Notes: generated by a model from the sequence alone, not told the origin. A DNA stretch of 64,000 nt from Arthrobacter gengyunqii (GCF_023022985.1 NZ_CP095461.1:2356001-2420000); one strand, 5' to 3'; shown: positions 25,342 to 34,448, counted from the stretch's first letter. Translations and numbers: made by a program.

Positions 25342-25743
25342 GGACGGGTTGGCCGATAAGCCGGGTTTTGTATCTCCGGACCGTTACCGGACCGGAGGCG
25401 GCAATCATCCATCTAGGAACGCCGTTGCCGGCGCCCTCAAGCGGCCTACCCGGACGCATCGGGCGAGCAGCCCTCAAACGCGTCCTGTCTGGCCTTGCTC
25501 CGGGTGGGGTTTACCTAGCCATTCCGGTCACCCGGAACGCTGGTGGTCTCTTACACCACCTTTTCACCCTTACCGACGACGGCGGTCCTAACGGATCGCC
25601 CTCAACGGCGGTTTCTTTTCTGTGGCACTGGCCTGCGGGTTTCCCCGAGTGGGCGTTACCCACCACCCTGCTCTGCGGAGCCCGGACTTTCCTCGGTGGC
25701 TCCTTTAATAAGGACCCAACGCGATCGCCTGGCCAACCCGTCC
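25342..25743 (-). ncRNA. rnpB: RNase P RNA (type A)
   Basis: Catalytic RNA of RNase P, which matures tRNA 5' ends. The P1 helix is perfect: GGACGGGTTGGCC at the 5' end (25743-25731) pairs with GGCCAACCCGTCC at the 3' end (25354-25342). The universal core elements are present on the minus strand: GAGGAAAGTCCGGGCTCC near the 5' end, the CAGGCCAGTGCCACAGAAA segment, and AAACCC near the 3' end. GGTGAAAAGGTG and GGTAAACCCCAC segments complete a type A architecture. About 402 nt fits the actinobacterial size. Confidence 0.95.
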
Positions 25744-25828
25744 AGCCTCAATGCTACCGTCTCCGGCGGGTTGTTCGGATTCAGTGCGCCGGCCCGGGAG
25801 GCTCACACACCTCGCGTAGGATTAATTG

Positions 25829-26608
25829 GTGTTGATTTTGCTCCCGCCCTCTGAAGGAAAAACCGCCGCCGTCTCAGGTCCGGATTTCGACCCCGACAAG
25901 CTGCATTTCCCCGGGCTTAACGACGCCCGCAAACAGGTCCTTGAAGCCGTGGCGCAGGCCAGTGCTGCGGCGGACGCGCACGCCGTCCTGGGCGTCGGCC
26001 CGTCACTGGCCGCAGAGGTGCAGCGCAACACCGTCCTGCAGGATCAGCCCTGCGCCCCGGCACACCGCATCTACAGCGGAGTGCTCTACGACGCCCTGGG
26101 CTACTCAACGCTGACTCCCGCCCAGCAGCGCACTGCGGATAGCTCCGTCGTCGTCATCTCCGGCCTGTGGGGGGCGCTGGGATTCAGCGATCCGATTCCC
26201 GCTTACCGGTTGTCCATGGCAGTGAAGCTGCCGGAAACGGGCAAACTCGCTTCCTTCTGGAAACGCCATTTGACGCCCGTCCTGAATGAGTATGCGGCGG
26301 AACAACTGGTGGTGGACTGCCGGTCCAGCACCTACGCGGCTGCGTGGGCGCCGGAACCGGCCCGGGCAGCGGCTGTGAACGTCTTCCAGATGCGCAACGG
26401 CAAACGCACAGTGGTCTCGCACTTCGCCAAGCACACCCGCGGAGAGCTCGCCCGGCACCTGCTGACCCGCACCGGCTCCGCTCCCGAAACACCTGAACAG
26501 CTGCTGGCTGCCGCCCGGGAGAAATGGGAGGCGGAACTGGTCCCTGCCACGGCACGGAAACCCTTCCAGCTCAACCTCATGCTTCCCGGGCAGGAAACGG
26601 CCGGCTAG
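25829..26608 (+). CDS. yaaA: Peroxide stress protein YaaA (DUF328/UPF0246)
   Basis: Cytoplasmic protein of 259 residues from a family that limits intracellular free iron and DNA damage under hydrogen peroxide in E. coli. The N-terminal hallmark LILLPPSEGKT is intact, as are the internal RIYSGVLYDAL, VVISGLWGALGFSDPIPAYRL and the C-terminal VVSHFAKHTRGELARHLL motifs, which contact DNA in E. coli YaaA. I chose GTG at 25829 because AGGA lies 7 bases upstream. It ends convergently with the RNase H-VOC gene; both stops share the palindrome CTAG at 26605-26608. Confidence 0.9.
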   Translation: MLILLPPSEGKTAAVSGPDFDPDKLHFPGLNDARKQVLEAVAQASAAADAHAVLGVGPSLAAEVQRNTVLQDQPCAPAHRIYSGVLYDALGYSTLTPAQQRTADSSVVVISGLWGALGFSDPIPAYRLSMAVKLPETGKLASFWKRHLTPVLNEYAAEQLVVDCRSSTYAAAWAPEPARAAAVNVFQMRNGKRTVVSHFAKHTRGELARHLLTRTGSAPETPEQLLAAAREKWEAELVPATARKPFQLNLMLPGQETAG

Positions 26609-27564
26609 TCTTCGGCCACCAGTTCCACTTCGAAGCCCTCGCTGTTCTCAAGGTAGGCAGCGTAGTGGTCCGGACCGCCGGCATGGGGATGCCGGTCGGC
26701 AAAGAGCAGCGTCCAGCCGTGGCTCGACGCGCGTCGGGCCAACAGGTCCACATCCGCCCGGGACCCGGCGCGGAAGGCCAGATGATTCAGACCCGGCCGG
26801 CGGCGTTCGTGCGCTGAATCCAGCACATCCGGACCTGCTTCAATAACGACATAGCTGTCGGCTCCCTGCCACCGGGCGCCGGTTTCCCAGCTGTCCGCAC
26901 GCAGGTAGCCCAACCGTTCCAGCAGCCAGCCCAGGGACAGTTCTGCAGCGGCGAAGTCCCGCACCCAAAGCTCGGTGTGGTGCAGCCGTCCGGTGGCTGT
27001 TGGTTTGGCCTCGGCGACCGGCTCGGAAACCTCTGCCGGTTCCCGGAGCGCAGCCTCGGCTGCCCCCTTCTGCACCCAGGGAACCCCGGCCATGCCGGCA
27101 TCCATGGCCTCGTTGGAGAGGCGGTCAGCGTCCTTGTTTAGTTCACGCGGAATCCACTGGTACTTCACCCGGCGCGGGTTGACGATCCCGCGGGCTTTGG
27201 CGGCCAGCTTCTGCATGTCCTCATGCTTGATCTTCCACCGGCCGCTCATCTGTTCCACGACGAGCTTGGAGTCCATCTTGGCCAGGATCCAGCAGTCTGG
27301 ATCGATCTCATGGGCCATTTCCAGTGCCGCCACGAGGCCGGAGTACTCCGCCACATTGTTGGAGGCCTTGCCGATGTACTGTGCCTTTTCCGCCAGAATG
27401 CGTCCCGTCTCAGGATCGCGGACCAGGGCACCGTAGCCGGCGTGCCCGGGATTGCCGCGGGAGCCGCCGTCGGCCTCCACAATCAGCGTGCGCCGGGGCG
27501 CGTTCGAAGAAGCCGCGTTCCCTGAAGGCTCAGCAGGGGTGTCGGACGGGTCGAACAGGGTCAC
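26605..27564 (-). CDS. RNase HI-like domain fused to a VOC (glyoxalase-fold) domain
   Basis: Two-domain protein of 319 residues. Residues 25-155 are an RNase H type I domain with the four acidic catalytic residues D32 (EADGGSRGNPG), E73 (NNVAEY), D98 (KMDSKL) and D145 (LNKDAD), so RNA:DNA hybrid cleavage is plausible. After a linker (165-192), residues 193-319 form a vicinal-oxygen-chelate domain with candidate metal ligands H196 (LHHTELWV), H261 (GLNHLAFRA) and E314 (FEVEL). In Mycobacterium the gene in this position fuses RNase H to a phosphatase; here the partner is different. It is co-directional with the coiled-coil protein and Nif3-like genes. Confidence 0.88.
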   Translation of the reverse strand: MTLFDPSDTPAEPSGNAASSNAPRRTLIVEADGGSRGNPGHAGYGALVRDPETGRILAEKAQYIGKASNNVAEYSGLVAALEMAHEIDPDCWILAKMDSKLVVEQMSGRWKIKHEDMQKLAAKARGIVNPRRVKYQWIPRELNKDADRLSNEAMDAGMAGVPWVQKGAAEAALREPAEVSEPVAEAKPTATGRLHHTELWVRDFAAAELSLGWLLERLGYLRADSWETGARWQGADSYVVIEAGPDVLDSAHERRRPGLNHLAFRAGSRADVDLLARRASSHGWTLLFADRHPHAGGPDHYAAYLENSEGFEVELVAED

Positions 27565-27567
27565 CGG

Positions 27568-28308
27568 TCAGCTGCCCCACTCAGCGGAACGCACCAGGAT
27601 GCAGCCGGAGTCGGGGCAGAAGACAATGTCGTCCTCGGCGGCCTTGCGGATGTCGGCCAGGTCCCCGGGGCTCAGCTGCATGCCGGACCCCTCGGAGGTG
27701 CCGTTGAACAGCCGCGCGGCGCCGATGCCGTGCTTGGCCAGTGTCTTTTCGTAAACGGCCAGCAGACCGGGTTCAAAAGTGGCTGCCAGCTCCTCACGGC
27801 TGGCGACCACGGCCTGCCGTTCGGTTTCAATCTCGGCCAGCTCGGCGTCGCGCTTTTCCTCCAGCGCGGCCATTTCAGCGTCCAGGGCGGCGGCTGCCTC
27901 ACGGGACTGCTCCTCGGCGGCCTTAGCCGTCTCGAGCCGTTCCATGACCTCCAGCTCCACGTCCTCCAGATCGGAGCGGCGGCGCTTCAGCGACTCCATT
28001 TCGCTCTGCAGGGCGGTGAGCTCCTTGGAGGTTCCGTGGCCGCTGTCCAGGTGCTTCTGGTTGCGCTCAACACGGGCTGCCACGGAAGCGACGTCAGCTT
28101 CGGCGCGGGTCAGTTCACGCGTAATGTCAGCGGCCTCGGTGGAGGCGGCAACGAGCCTGCTCTGTGCCGCAGCACGCTGCAGGGCAAGAGCTGCGATCTC
28201 CGAGTTGTCGCTGACGATGCGAGCCCGGTTCCGGAGTTTGTGGACCGTACTGTCCAGAGCCTGCAAATCGAGCAGCCGCAGCTGCTCCTCCGACGATGCT
28301 TTTGCCAC
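27568..28308 (-). CDS. Coiled-coil protein of the C4-type zinc-ribbon (zf-RING_7) family, zinc ligands lost
   Basis: A 246-residue protein. Residues 5-160 form a long coiled coil (heptad-like LLDLQALDSTVHKLRNRARI onward, many Glu/Lys/Arg). The C-terminus has the layout of the zf-RING_7 ribbon, whose family form is CxGC ... CxxC-GRILVR. Here the first pair is SEGS and the second is C231-PDSG-C236, so at most two ligands remain. GTG at 28308 was chosen because GGAGG lies 7 bases upstream; the frame is open to 28512. The gene order with the Nif3-like and RNase H genes is conserved in actinobacteria. Function is unknown; a nucleic-acid-related role is inferred. Confidence 0.85.
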   Translation of the reverse strand: MAKASSEEQLRLLDLQALDSTVHKLRNRARIVSDNSEIAALALQRAAAQSRLVAASTEAADITRELTRAEADVASVAARVERNQKHLDSGHGTSKELTALQSEMESLKRRRSDLEDVELEVMERLETAKAAEEQSREAAAALDAEMAALEEKRDAELAEIETERQAVVASREELAATFEPGLLAVYEKTLAKHGIGAARLFNGTSEGSGMQLSPGDLADIRKAAEDDIVFCPDSGCILVRSAEWGS

Positions 28309-28379
28309 CGAAAACCTCCAACTATGACCGGGCCAACCTGGCCCGGTTCTTCCCCCTAGCCTATGCCAAAGGGTAAAGG

Positions 28380-29315
28380 TCAGCTCAGCCCGGGTGTCAG
28401 CACAAAGTCCCACGGATCGGTGTTCGTGCCGCTGATCCGAATCTCCGCACTGAAGCCCTGATCGTTCAGGACATTCTCCAAAGCATTGGCTGCGGGAGTC
28501 AACCACAGCCATTCGCTGCCAAAATGCGACACATCGATCAGGTAGGGGCGTCCGTTAACGGCAGCTTCACGGGCTTCGGATGCGGGATGGTGGCGCAGGT
28601 CGGCTGTGACGTAAACGTCAGCCTGATGACGCCGGACGGCGTCAAAAAGACTGTCACCGGCGCCGCCGCAGACAGCGACCCGCCGGACCAGCCCGTGCGG
28701 ATCACCGGCAACACGGACCCCTCCCGCGACGGCAGGCAGGATGCTGAAAACCAGCTTGGCGAAGTCCGCCAGGGTGGTGGCCTCGGGCAGTTCCCCCACC
28801 CGTCCGATGCCCTCTTCGGGCAGTCCGTCGTCGGCGGGGACCAGCGGTTCCACCCCTTCGAGCCCAAACGCGTCAGCCAGCACATCAGAGACGCCGCCCA
28901 CGGCGCTGTCGCCGTTGGTGTGGACCGTCAGCAGTGCGCAGCTGCCCTCGATCAGGCGGTGCACAACATCACCCTTGAACCCGGTGCCCGCCACCGAGTG
29001 CACGGGCTTCAGGAACAGCGGATGGTGGGTCACCAGCAGGTCAGCACCCCATTCCAGGGCTTCGTCTATCACCTCGGAGGTGGGGTCCACGGCGAAGAGA
29101 ATCCGCTTGACCGTCCGGAACGGACGGCCGGCCACCAGGCCCACGGCGTCCCAGCCCTCGGCGAGGGATTCGGGCCACAGCTCCTCTGCGGCCAGGAGAA
29201 CATCGCCCAGGGTCGGTGCGGATAACTCTGCTTCTGCCGCAGCCACAGCCGGGGTTTCCGGGTCCGATCCCGGTGCGGCCTGCTCGCCGCCGTCGGCGGG
29301 CTTGTCTGTATCCAT
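28380..29315 (-). CDS. Nif3-like dinuclear metal center protein (GTP cyclohydrolase I type 2 family)
   Basis: A 311-residue member of the YbgI/YqfO/NIF3 family, which forms hexameric rings with a two-metal centre. Metal-binding motifs are visible: VTHHPLFLKP (H97, H98), LTVHTNGDSAVGGVSD and the C-terminal VSHFGSEWLWL (His and Glu). A 35-residue acidic/Ala-rich extension precedes the domain. I start at the ATG at 29315 (MDTDKPADGG); the frame is open to 29429. The molecular function of this family is not settled. It leads the conserved trio with the coiled-coil and RNase H genes. msrA is divergent. Confidence 0.9.
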   Translation of the reverse strand: MDTDKPADGGEQAAPGSDPETPAVAAAEAELSAPTLGDVLLAAEELWPESLAEGWDAVGLVAGRPFRTVKRILFAVDPTSEVIDEALEWGADLLVTHHPLFLKPVHSVAGTGFKGDVVHRLIEGSCALLTVHTNGDSAVGGVSDVLADAFGLEGVEPLVPADDGLPEEGIGRVGELPEATTLADFAKLVFSILPAVAGGVRVAGDPHGLVRRVAVCGGAGDSLFDAVRRHQADVYVTADLRHHPASEAREAAVNGRPYLIDVSHFGSEWLWLTPAANALENVLNDQGFSAEIRISGTNTDPWDFVLTPGLS

Positions 29316-29448
29316 GGTTTCAGTTGTACCCGCTAGGTTTCCCGCGCTCAATTCGGCCGCGCCGCAGCAGGCCGGCTTTCGCGGACGTTCCGGGTATTGG
29401 AAGGAAAGACCGGGAATCAATACGGGCACGCGTGCATTGATACAGGGT

Positions 29449-29973
29449 ATGAAGACCTATGTACTTGGCGGAGGCTGCTTTTGGTGCCTCGACGCCCTTT
29501 ACCAGAAGACCCGCGGTGTCACCGACGTCGTTTCCGGCTACACCGGAGGGCACACCGCCCATCCGGACTATGACAGCGTCTGCTCCGGCACCACAGGGCA
29601 CGCGGAGGTGGTGGCCGTAACCTTTGACGAGGACATCATTCCGGGCGAAGTGATCCTGGACATGTTCTTCATCTCCCACGACCCCACCACGCTGAACCGG
29701 CAGGGGTACGACGTCGGCACCCAGTACCGGTCCTCGATGTTCTACACCAACGAGACCGAGCGCGAGGAATTCGAGAAGGCACGCGACCGGGCGCAGTCGC
29801 ACTGGGACAACCCGATCGTGACGGAAATCTCCCCGCTGCCGCGGTTCCACGTTGCGGAGGACTGGCATCAGGATTTCTACGCCAAACACCCCGAACAGGG
29901 CTACTGCCAGGTCATCATCAATCCCAAGCTCGCCAAGGCGCGGAAATATTACGCTGAATGGCTTGACAACTGA
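29449..29973 (+). CDS. msrA: Peptide methionine (S)-S-oxide reductase
   Basis: Thioredoxin-dependent repair enzyme of 174 residues that reduces the S-epimer of methionine sulfoxide in proteins. The catalytic motif GGCFWC has the nucleophile C10 and C13; the resolving Cys is probably in EQGYCQVIINPK near residue 160. Typical MsrA motifs SGYTGGHTAHPDYDSVCSG, HAEVVAVTFD and SHDPTTLNRQGYDVGTQYRS follow in order. The ATG at 29449 is preceded by a weak CAGGG. It is divergent from the Nif3-like gene and upstream of cysK. Confidence 0.96.
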   Translation: MKTYVLGGGCFWCLDALYQKTRGVTDVVSGYTGGHTAHPDYDSVCSGTTGHAEVVAVTFDEDIIPGEVILDMFFISHDPTTLNRQGYDVGTQYRSSMFYTNETEREEFEKARDRAQSHWDNPIVTEISPLPRFHVAEDWHQDFYAKHPEQGYCQVIINPKLAKARKYYAEWLDN

Positions 29974-30086
29974 CCTGCACACATGCTGCCGGATAAGCTG
30001 GATGGGTCCGCTGCAAAGATTTGACGGCGGCACCATCCCCAGCCGCCCTACTGCTTCACAGACATTTAACGGATAGAGGATAAACC

Positions 30087-31022
30087 ATGGCACGGATTTA
30101 CGACGACGTCACGCAGCTGGTCGGCGGCACCCCGCTGGTGCGGCTGAACCGCCTCACCGAAGGCCTCGACGCCGAGGTTGCGGTCAAGCTCGAGTTCTAC
30201 AACCCCGCCAACAGCGTGAAGGACCGCATTGGCGTGGCCATCGTCGACGCCGCCGAGAAGGCGGGAGCCCTCAAGCCCGGCGGCACCATTGTGGAAGGCA
30301 CCTCCGGCAATACCGGCATCGCCCTGGCCATGGTGGGCGCAGCCCGCGGCTACAAGGTCATCCTGACCATGCCGGAAACCATGTCCACCGAACGCCGCGT
30401 CATGCTCCGCGCGTACGGAGCCGAAATTGTCCTGACGCCCGGTTCCGAAGGAATGCGCGGCGCCGTGGACAAGGCCAAGGAGATCGTGGCCACCACCGAG
30501 AACGCCATCTGGGCCCAGCAGTTTGCCAATGAGGCAAACACGGCCATCCACCGCGCCACCACCGCCGAGGAAATCTGGGAGGATACCGACGGCAAGGTGG
30601 ACATCTTTGTTGCCGGCGTCGGCACCGGCGGCACCGTCACCGGCGTCGGGCAGGTCCTGAAGAAGCGCAAGCCCGGCGTGCAGATCGTGGCTGTTGAGCC
30701 GAAGGATTCCGCCATCCTCAACGGCGGCTCCCCGGGTCCGCACAAGATCCAGGGCATCGGCGCGAACTTCGTTCCCGAGATCCTGGACACCACGATCTAT
30801 GACGAGGTTTTCGACGCCTCCATTGAGGACTCCGTCGCCACGGCCCGCGCGCTTGGCAGCAAGGAAGGCATTCTGGGCGGCATTTCCTCCGGCGCCATCG
30901 TTTGGGCGGCCCTGGAGCTGGCCAAGCGGCCGGAAAACGCCGGTAAGCTGATTGTCGCCGTCGTTTGCGACTTCGGTGAGCGCTACATCTCCACCGTGCT
31001 CTACGACGATATCCGGGGCTGA
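30087..31022 (+). CDS. cysK: O-acetylserine sulfhydrylase (cysteine synthase A)
   Basis: PLP enzyme of 311 residues that makes cysteine from O-acetylserine and sulfide. The PLP lysine is K45 ([11 protein letters not shown]), the phosphate-binding loop [12 protein letters not shown] and the [10 protein letters not shown] motif are intact. Length is normal. The ATG at 30087 follows GAGGATAAACC. cysE, which supplies the substrate, follows 52 bp downstream, so the two form the cysteine biosynthesis pair and may assemble into the cysteine synthase complex. Confidence 0.97.
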   Translation: MARIYDDVTQLVGGTPLVRLNRLTEGLDAEVAVKLEFYNPANSVKDRIGVAIVDAAEKAGALKPGGTIVEGTSGNTGIALAMVGAARGYKVILTMPETMSTERRVMLRAYGAEIVLTPGSEGMRGAVDKAKEIVATTENAIWAQQFANEANTAIHRATTAEEIWEDTDGKVDIFVAGVGTGGTVTGVGQVLKKRKPGVQIVAVEPKDSAILNGGSPGPHKIQGIGANFVPEILDTTIYDEVFDASIEDSVATARALGSKEGILGGISSGAIVWAALELAKRPENAGKLIVAVVCDFGERYISTVLYDDIRG

Positions 31023-31074
31023 TCCCCGCACCGCCCACGGTTCCCCCGGGATCCGCACGATCAGAAAGTCATCT

Positions 31075-31659
31075 GTGAGCTTCCTTGCACGCCTGCGTGA
31101 AGACCTCGACGCCGCTGCGTCCCATGACCCGGCCGCGCGCGGTTCCATGGAGAACCTCGTGGTCTACTCCGGGCTGCACGCCATTTGGATGCACCGGTTG
31201 ACTCATCGCATGTGGGCGCGGTCAGGACTGCGCTTCCCGGCCCGCGTGCTCTCGCAGCTGACCCGCTTCGCCACGGGGATCGAAATTCACCCCGGGGCAA
31301 CGATCGGGCGCCGCTTTTTCATCGACCACGGCATGGGCGTGGTTATCGGTGAGACTGCGGAAATCGGCGACGACGTCATGCTTTATCACGGGGTCACCCT
31401 GGGTGGACGGTCGCTGGCCCGGATCAAACGCCATCCCACGCTTTGCGACGGCGTGACGGTGGGTGCAGGCGCGAAGATCCTGGGTCCGGTGACCATTGGC
31501 AGGAACAGTGCTGTGGGAGCCAACGCCGTGGTGGTCAAGGATGCGCCGGCTGACTCCATCATCACCGGCATTCCTGCCCGCTGGCGGCACCGCCAGGTCA
31601 AGGAGACCCAGGCAGCCGTGGATCCGGCGGAATACATCGATCCCGCGATTTATATCTGA
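31075..31659 (+). CDS. cysE: Serine O-acetyltransferase
   Basis: Left-handed beta-helix acetyltransferase of 194 residues that transfers acetyl from acetyl-CoA to serine. Short N-terminal helical part (LRED to RMWARSGL), then hexapeptide repeats from [11 protein letters not shown] onward, with the active-site segment [19 protein letters not shown]. The C-terminus ends in IDPAIYI, the type of Ile-ending tail that inserts into the active site of CysK to form cysteine synthase. The GTG at 31075 starts [10 protein letters not shown]; the frame is open upstream through the cysK end. It is a short-form CysE, lacking the long N-terminal domain of the E. coli enzyme. Confidence 0.95.
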   Translation: MSFLARLREDLDAAASHDPAARGSMENLVVYSGLHAIWMHRLTHRMWARSGLRFPARVLSQLTRFATGIEIHPGATIGRRFFIDHGMGVVIGETAEIGDDVMLYHGVTLGGRSLARIKRHPTLCDGVTVGAGAKILGPVTIGRNSAVGANAVVVKDAPADSIITGIPARWRHRQVKETQAAVDPAEYIDPAIYI

Positions 31660-31695
31660 CGCACGTTTTACATCTGACGCAGGCCCTGCGGTAAC

Positions 31696-31736
31696 CAAAA
31701 GGCCGCCGGCACCCAGTGGGTGCCGGCGGCCTTTTG
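31696..31736. terminator. Bidirectional terminator between cysE and gnd
   Basis: Perfect 18- to 20-nt arms (CAAAAGGCCGCCGGCACCCA with GTGGGTGCCGGCGGCCTTTTG, overlapping at the centre) flanked by A/T-rich ends. It separates convergent transcription units. Confidence 0.9.
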
Positions 31737-31752
31737 CTGTGTTCAGCAGTTG

Positions 31753-33189
31753 CTAGTGGGTGTCCACTGCCTCTACCTCGGAATGGTCCCCGCCCCACAG
31801 CGTGTGGAAGGTTCCTTCAGCATCCACCCGGTTGTAGGTGTGTGCTCCGAAGAGGTCGCGCAGCCCTTGGGTCAGGGCGGCGGGCAGGCGCTTGCGGCGC
31901 AGTCCGTCGTAGTAGGCCAGCGAGGAGCTGAAGACGGGCACGGGGATGCCCAGCTGGACCGCAACGGACACCACGCGGCGCCAGGCCGGCAGGGCGGCGG
32001 CAATGGCCTCTGCGAAGGCCGGAGCCAGCAGCAGGTTGGCCGGGGCCTGGTCGCCCGCGTAGGCCTTCATGATGTCATCGAGCAGTTCGGCCCGGATGAT
32101 GCAGCCGGCGCGCCACAGGGAGGCGATCTGGTCCAGTTTCAGGTCCCAGCCGTACTCCTTTGCGGCACTGTTGAGCATGTCGATGCCCTGGGCGTAGCTG
32201 ACGAGCTTGGACGCATACAGCGCCTGGCGGACGTCATCCACGAAGGTGTCGGGCAGCTCCACTGTTGCTTCGCCGCCGGCAAGGATCTCCTGTGCCTGCC
32301 CGCGCTGGCCCCGCTGGGAGGACAGGGCGCGGGCAAAAACGGACTCCGCAATGGCGGACACGGGCGACCCCAGGTCGAGGCCGGAGACCACGGTCCAGCG
32401 GCCGGTGCCCTTCTGGCCGGCGGAATCCACCACGACGTCGACAAACGGCTTGCCCGTCTTGGCGTCAGTGTGCGCCAGGACCTCGGCAGTGATCTCGATC
32501 AGGAACGAGCTGAGCTGGCCGGTGTTCCACTCGGTGAAAATCTTGGCCTGGTCCGCCGGTTCGATGCCCGCAGCGGACCGCAGCAGGTCGTAGGCTTCTC
32601 CGATGACCTGCATGTCGGCGTACTCGATGCCGTTGTGCACCATCTTCACGAAGTGACCCGCGCCGTCGGTGCCGATCCAGCTGCAGCAGGGTTCGCCGTC
32701 GTACTTCGCAGCGATCTTTTCCAGCATCGGGCCGAGGGAGTCGTAGGACTCGCGGGAGCCGCCGGGCATGATGGACGGGCCCAGAAGGGCACCCTCCTCG
32801 CCGCCGGACACGCCGACGCCCACGAAGTGCAGGTCCTTTTCGGCCAGGGCAGCCTCCCGGCGCCGGGTGTCTTCATAGTGCGAGTTGCCGGCATCAATCA
32901 CGATGTCACCGGGTTCCAGCAGGGGCACGAGCTGATTAATTACGGAGTCGACGGGTGCGCCGGCCTTGACCATGATCAGGACCCGGCGCGGCTTCTCCAG
33001 GGAATCGACAAGCTCCTGCAGGGATTCCGTGCGGATAAAGTCGCCTTCGTCGCCGTGGGCGGACAGCAGGGCGTCGGTTTTTCCAATCGACCGGTTGTGA
33101 AGGGCTACGGTGTAGCCGTTCCGGGCGAGGTTCCGCGCCAGGTTTGCACCCATGACGGCCAGGCCGGTGACACCAATTTGTGCGCTCAA
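31753..33189 (-). CDS. gnd: 6-phosphogluconate dehydrogenase, decarboxylating
   Basis: Oxidative pentose-phosphate pathway enzyme of 478 residues that converts 6-phosphogluconate to ribulose 5-phosphate, CO2 and NADPH. The NADP-binding motif is GVTGLAVMGANLARN; the NRSIGKTDALL turn favours NADP. The catalytic motif VGTDGAGHFVKMVHNGIEY-type segment (WIGTDGAGHFVKMVHNGIEY) and the C-terminal LIQAQRD-equivalent region (AALTQGLRDLFGAHTYNRVD) complete the fold. Length matches the long-chain enzyme. TTG start at 33189 has GTGGAG six bases upstream. It is the last gene before the beta-lactamase-like gene on the same strand. Confidence 0.96.
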   Translation of the reverse strand: MSAQIGVTGLAVMGANLARNLARNGYTVALHNRSIGKTDALLSAHGDEGDFIRTESLQELVDSLEKPRRVLIMVKAGAPVDSVINQLVPLLEPGDIVIDAGNSHYEDTRRREAALAEKDLHFVGVGVSGGEEGALLGPSIMPGGSRESYDSLGPMLEKIAAKYDGEPCCSWIGTDGAGHFVKMVHNGIEYADMQVIGEAYDLLRSAAGIEPADQAKIFTEWNTGQLSSFLIEITAEVLAHTDAKTGKPFVDVVVDSAGQKGTGRWTVVSGLDLGSPVSAIAESVFARALSSQRGQRGQAQEILAGGEATVELPDTFVDDVRQALYASKLVSYAQGIDMLNSAAKEYGWDLKLDQIASLWRAGCIIRAELLDDIMKAYAGDQAPANLLLAPAFAEAIAAALPAWRRVVSVAVQLGIPVPVFSSSLAYYDGLRRKRLPAALTQGLRDLFGAHTYNRVDAEGTFHTLWGGDHSEVEAVDTH

Positions 33190-33267
33190 GTTTTCTCCAC
33201 GATTCTTCGGGTGCCCCAGCCATGGGGCACGGCGATTGGCGCTCGCCCGCCGTCTTTATCCTCCAGC

Positions 33268-34227
33268 CTATGCTTCCGACCCGTCGGCCCGCCACACAGG
33301 CGCTTCCGTGTCGGCGGAGTCGGGCGTTCCCGTGGTTTCGAAGGAGTTGATGATGCGGGCCACGCGCTCCACCACTGACACTCCGTCTTCCATCGTGCTG
33401 CTGCCGGAGGTGAGGACCACCACTGCGTATTCTGCACCGCCGGTGCGGACAAAACCCATGCTGCCGACGTTCCAAGACAAGGCGTCGTCCTGCAGCCAGC
33501 CATTCTTCAGGGCAATTTCGGCACCTAGGTCGGAGGCTCCGGCGCTGATTCCCCAGCTTTGGCCTGATTCCACATTTTCCATGAGCTCCACGGCGAACTC
33601 CTGCAGGCCGGGGTCGATCCAGTCCACTCCCTCGAGAAGCGCGCGTGCAATCTTGAGCTGGTCCTCGACTCCGGTCTCATTAGCACCCCATACCTCGGAG
33701 GCGTCAGTTTCCGTGACACCGAGCATGCCGTAGGTCCGGGCCAGTTCCGGCGCTCCCCCAACGGCTTCGTACAGGGCCGTCGTGGCGTCATTGTCGCTGT
33801 ACTCGATCATCATCACCGCCTGGTATTCCTCTTCCAGGGTCAGGTCCCGCTCCTCCTGCGTGGCTTCACGCAGCAGGGTCAGCAGGATGGGAACCTTGAC
33901 GAGGCTTGCTTCCAGATAGCTGCCGCCGGGGTTGTAGTGCCAGGCGCGGCCGGAATTGGCTTCATAAACCGCTGCGGAGAACTCCGTGTCTGATGAGTTG
34001 CCCTCCGGGTCCGTGGAGGCGTTGACCTCATCCGCCCAGGCATCCAGCGCGTCGGTAAGCATGTCCGCTTCTTCTGCCGGGAGCGGGGCGGTGCCGGGCG
34101 ATTCCTGCACGGCCTCCGGGCCTGCACCGGCTGCAGCGCCGTTCGAGGGATTCATGCTGCAGCCGGCGGTGAGCGGAAGCAGCAGCGCCGCAAGGGCCGC
34201 CACCGTACGCCTGAACGTCACGTGCAT
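33268..34227 (-). CDS. Class A beta-lactamase-like serine hydrolase, lipoprotein
   Basis: Exported lipoprotein of 319 residues. The signal sequence ends in a good lipobox (LPLTAGC23). The mature domain has the serine-hydrolase motifs S108xxK111 (EASLVKVP) and SDN (144-146 in YSDNDATTAL), and the KTG-like box is KNGW near the C-terminus. An Ala/Gly/Pro/Glu linker (24-55) separates the lipid anchor. I start at the ATG at 34227, which has GGGAGG seven bases upstream. Such proteins include beta-lactamases and enzymes acting on cell-wall peptides; without the Glu166 motif clearly visible I do not call resistance. A short inverted repeat (33213-33232) follows the gene. Confidence 0.85.
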   Translation of the reverse strand: MHVTFRRTVAALAALLLPLTAGCSMNPSNGAAAGAGPEAVQESPGTAPLPAEEADMLTDALDAWADEVNASTDPEGNSSDTEFSAAVYEANSGRAWHYNPGGSYLEASLVKVPILLTLLREATQEERDLTLEEEYQAVMMIEYSDNDATTALYEAVGGAPELARTYGMLGVTETDASEVWGANETGVEDQLKIARALLEGVDWIDPGLQEFAVELMENVESGQSWGISAGASDLGAEIALKNGWLQDDALSWNVGSMGFVRTGGAEYAVVVLTSGSSTMEDGVSVVERVARIINSFETTGTPDSADTEAPVWRADGSEA

Positions 34228-34398
34228 GCCTGTACCTCCCATTCCTGTCTGCACACATCCTGTCCTTCATTTCAGAAATAGCAACGGAGTCTGTTCAAAA
34301 GCTGAGAGTTTGGACAGCGAGGTGCGTGCCTCCCGGCGAAGGTGCCTGTGTGGCGGCACCGGCGCGGGTTGGACGGGCAAAGACGGTTCACGCAAAGC

Positions 34399-34430
34399 AA
34401 AACCCGCCGTCCGGTTCCGGACGACGGGTT
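34399..34430 (-). terminator. Intrinsic terminator after tRNA-Val
   Basis: Stem AACCCGCCGTCCGG/CCGGACGACGGGTT is followed, reading on the minus strand, by TTTTGCTTTG. It begins about 20 bp after the end of the tRNA. Confidence 0.75.
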
Positions 34431-34448
34431 CATTGCCTGTTGCTTTTG

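Noticed and set aside
25305..25835. Overlapping open frames in the region before yaaA
   Set aside because: The segment is the RNase P RNA gene on the minus strand, with a perfect P1 helix and universal core motifs.
33213..33232. Short hairpin GTGCCCCA/TGGGGCAC between gnd and the beta-lactamase-like gene
   Set aside because: It could be a terminator, but the stem is only 8 bp and there is no U-tract, so I did not list it as a feature.
33268..34227. Antibiotic-resistance beta-lactamase
   Set aside because: SxxK and SDN are present, but the Glu166 loop is not clear and the KTG box is KNG, so resistance cannot be claimed.
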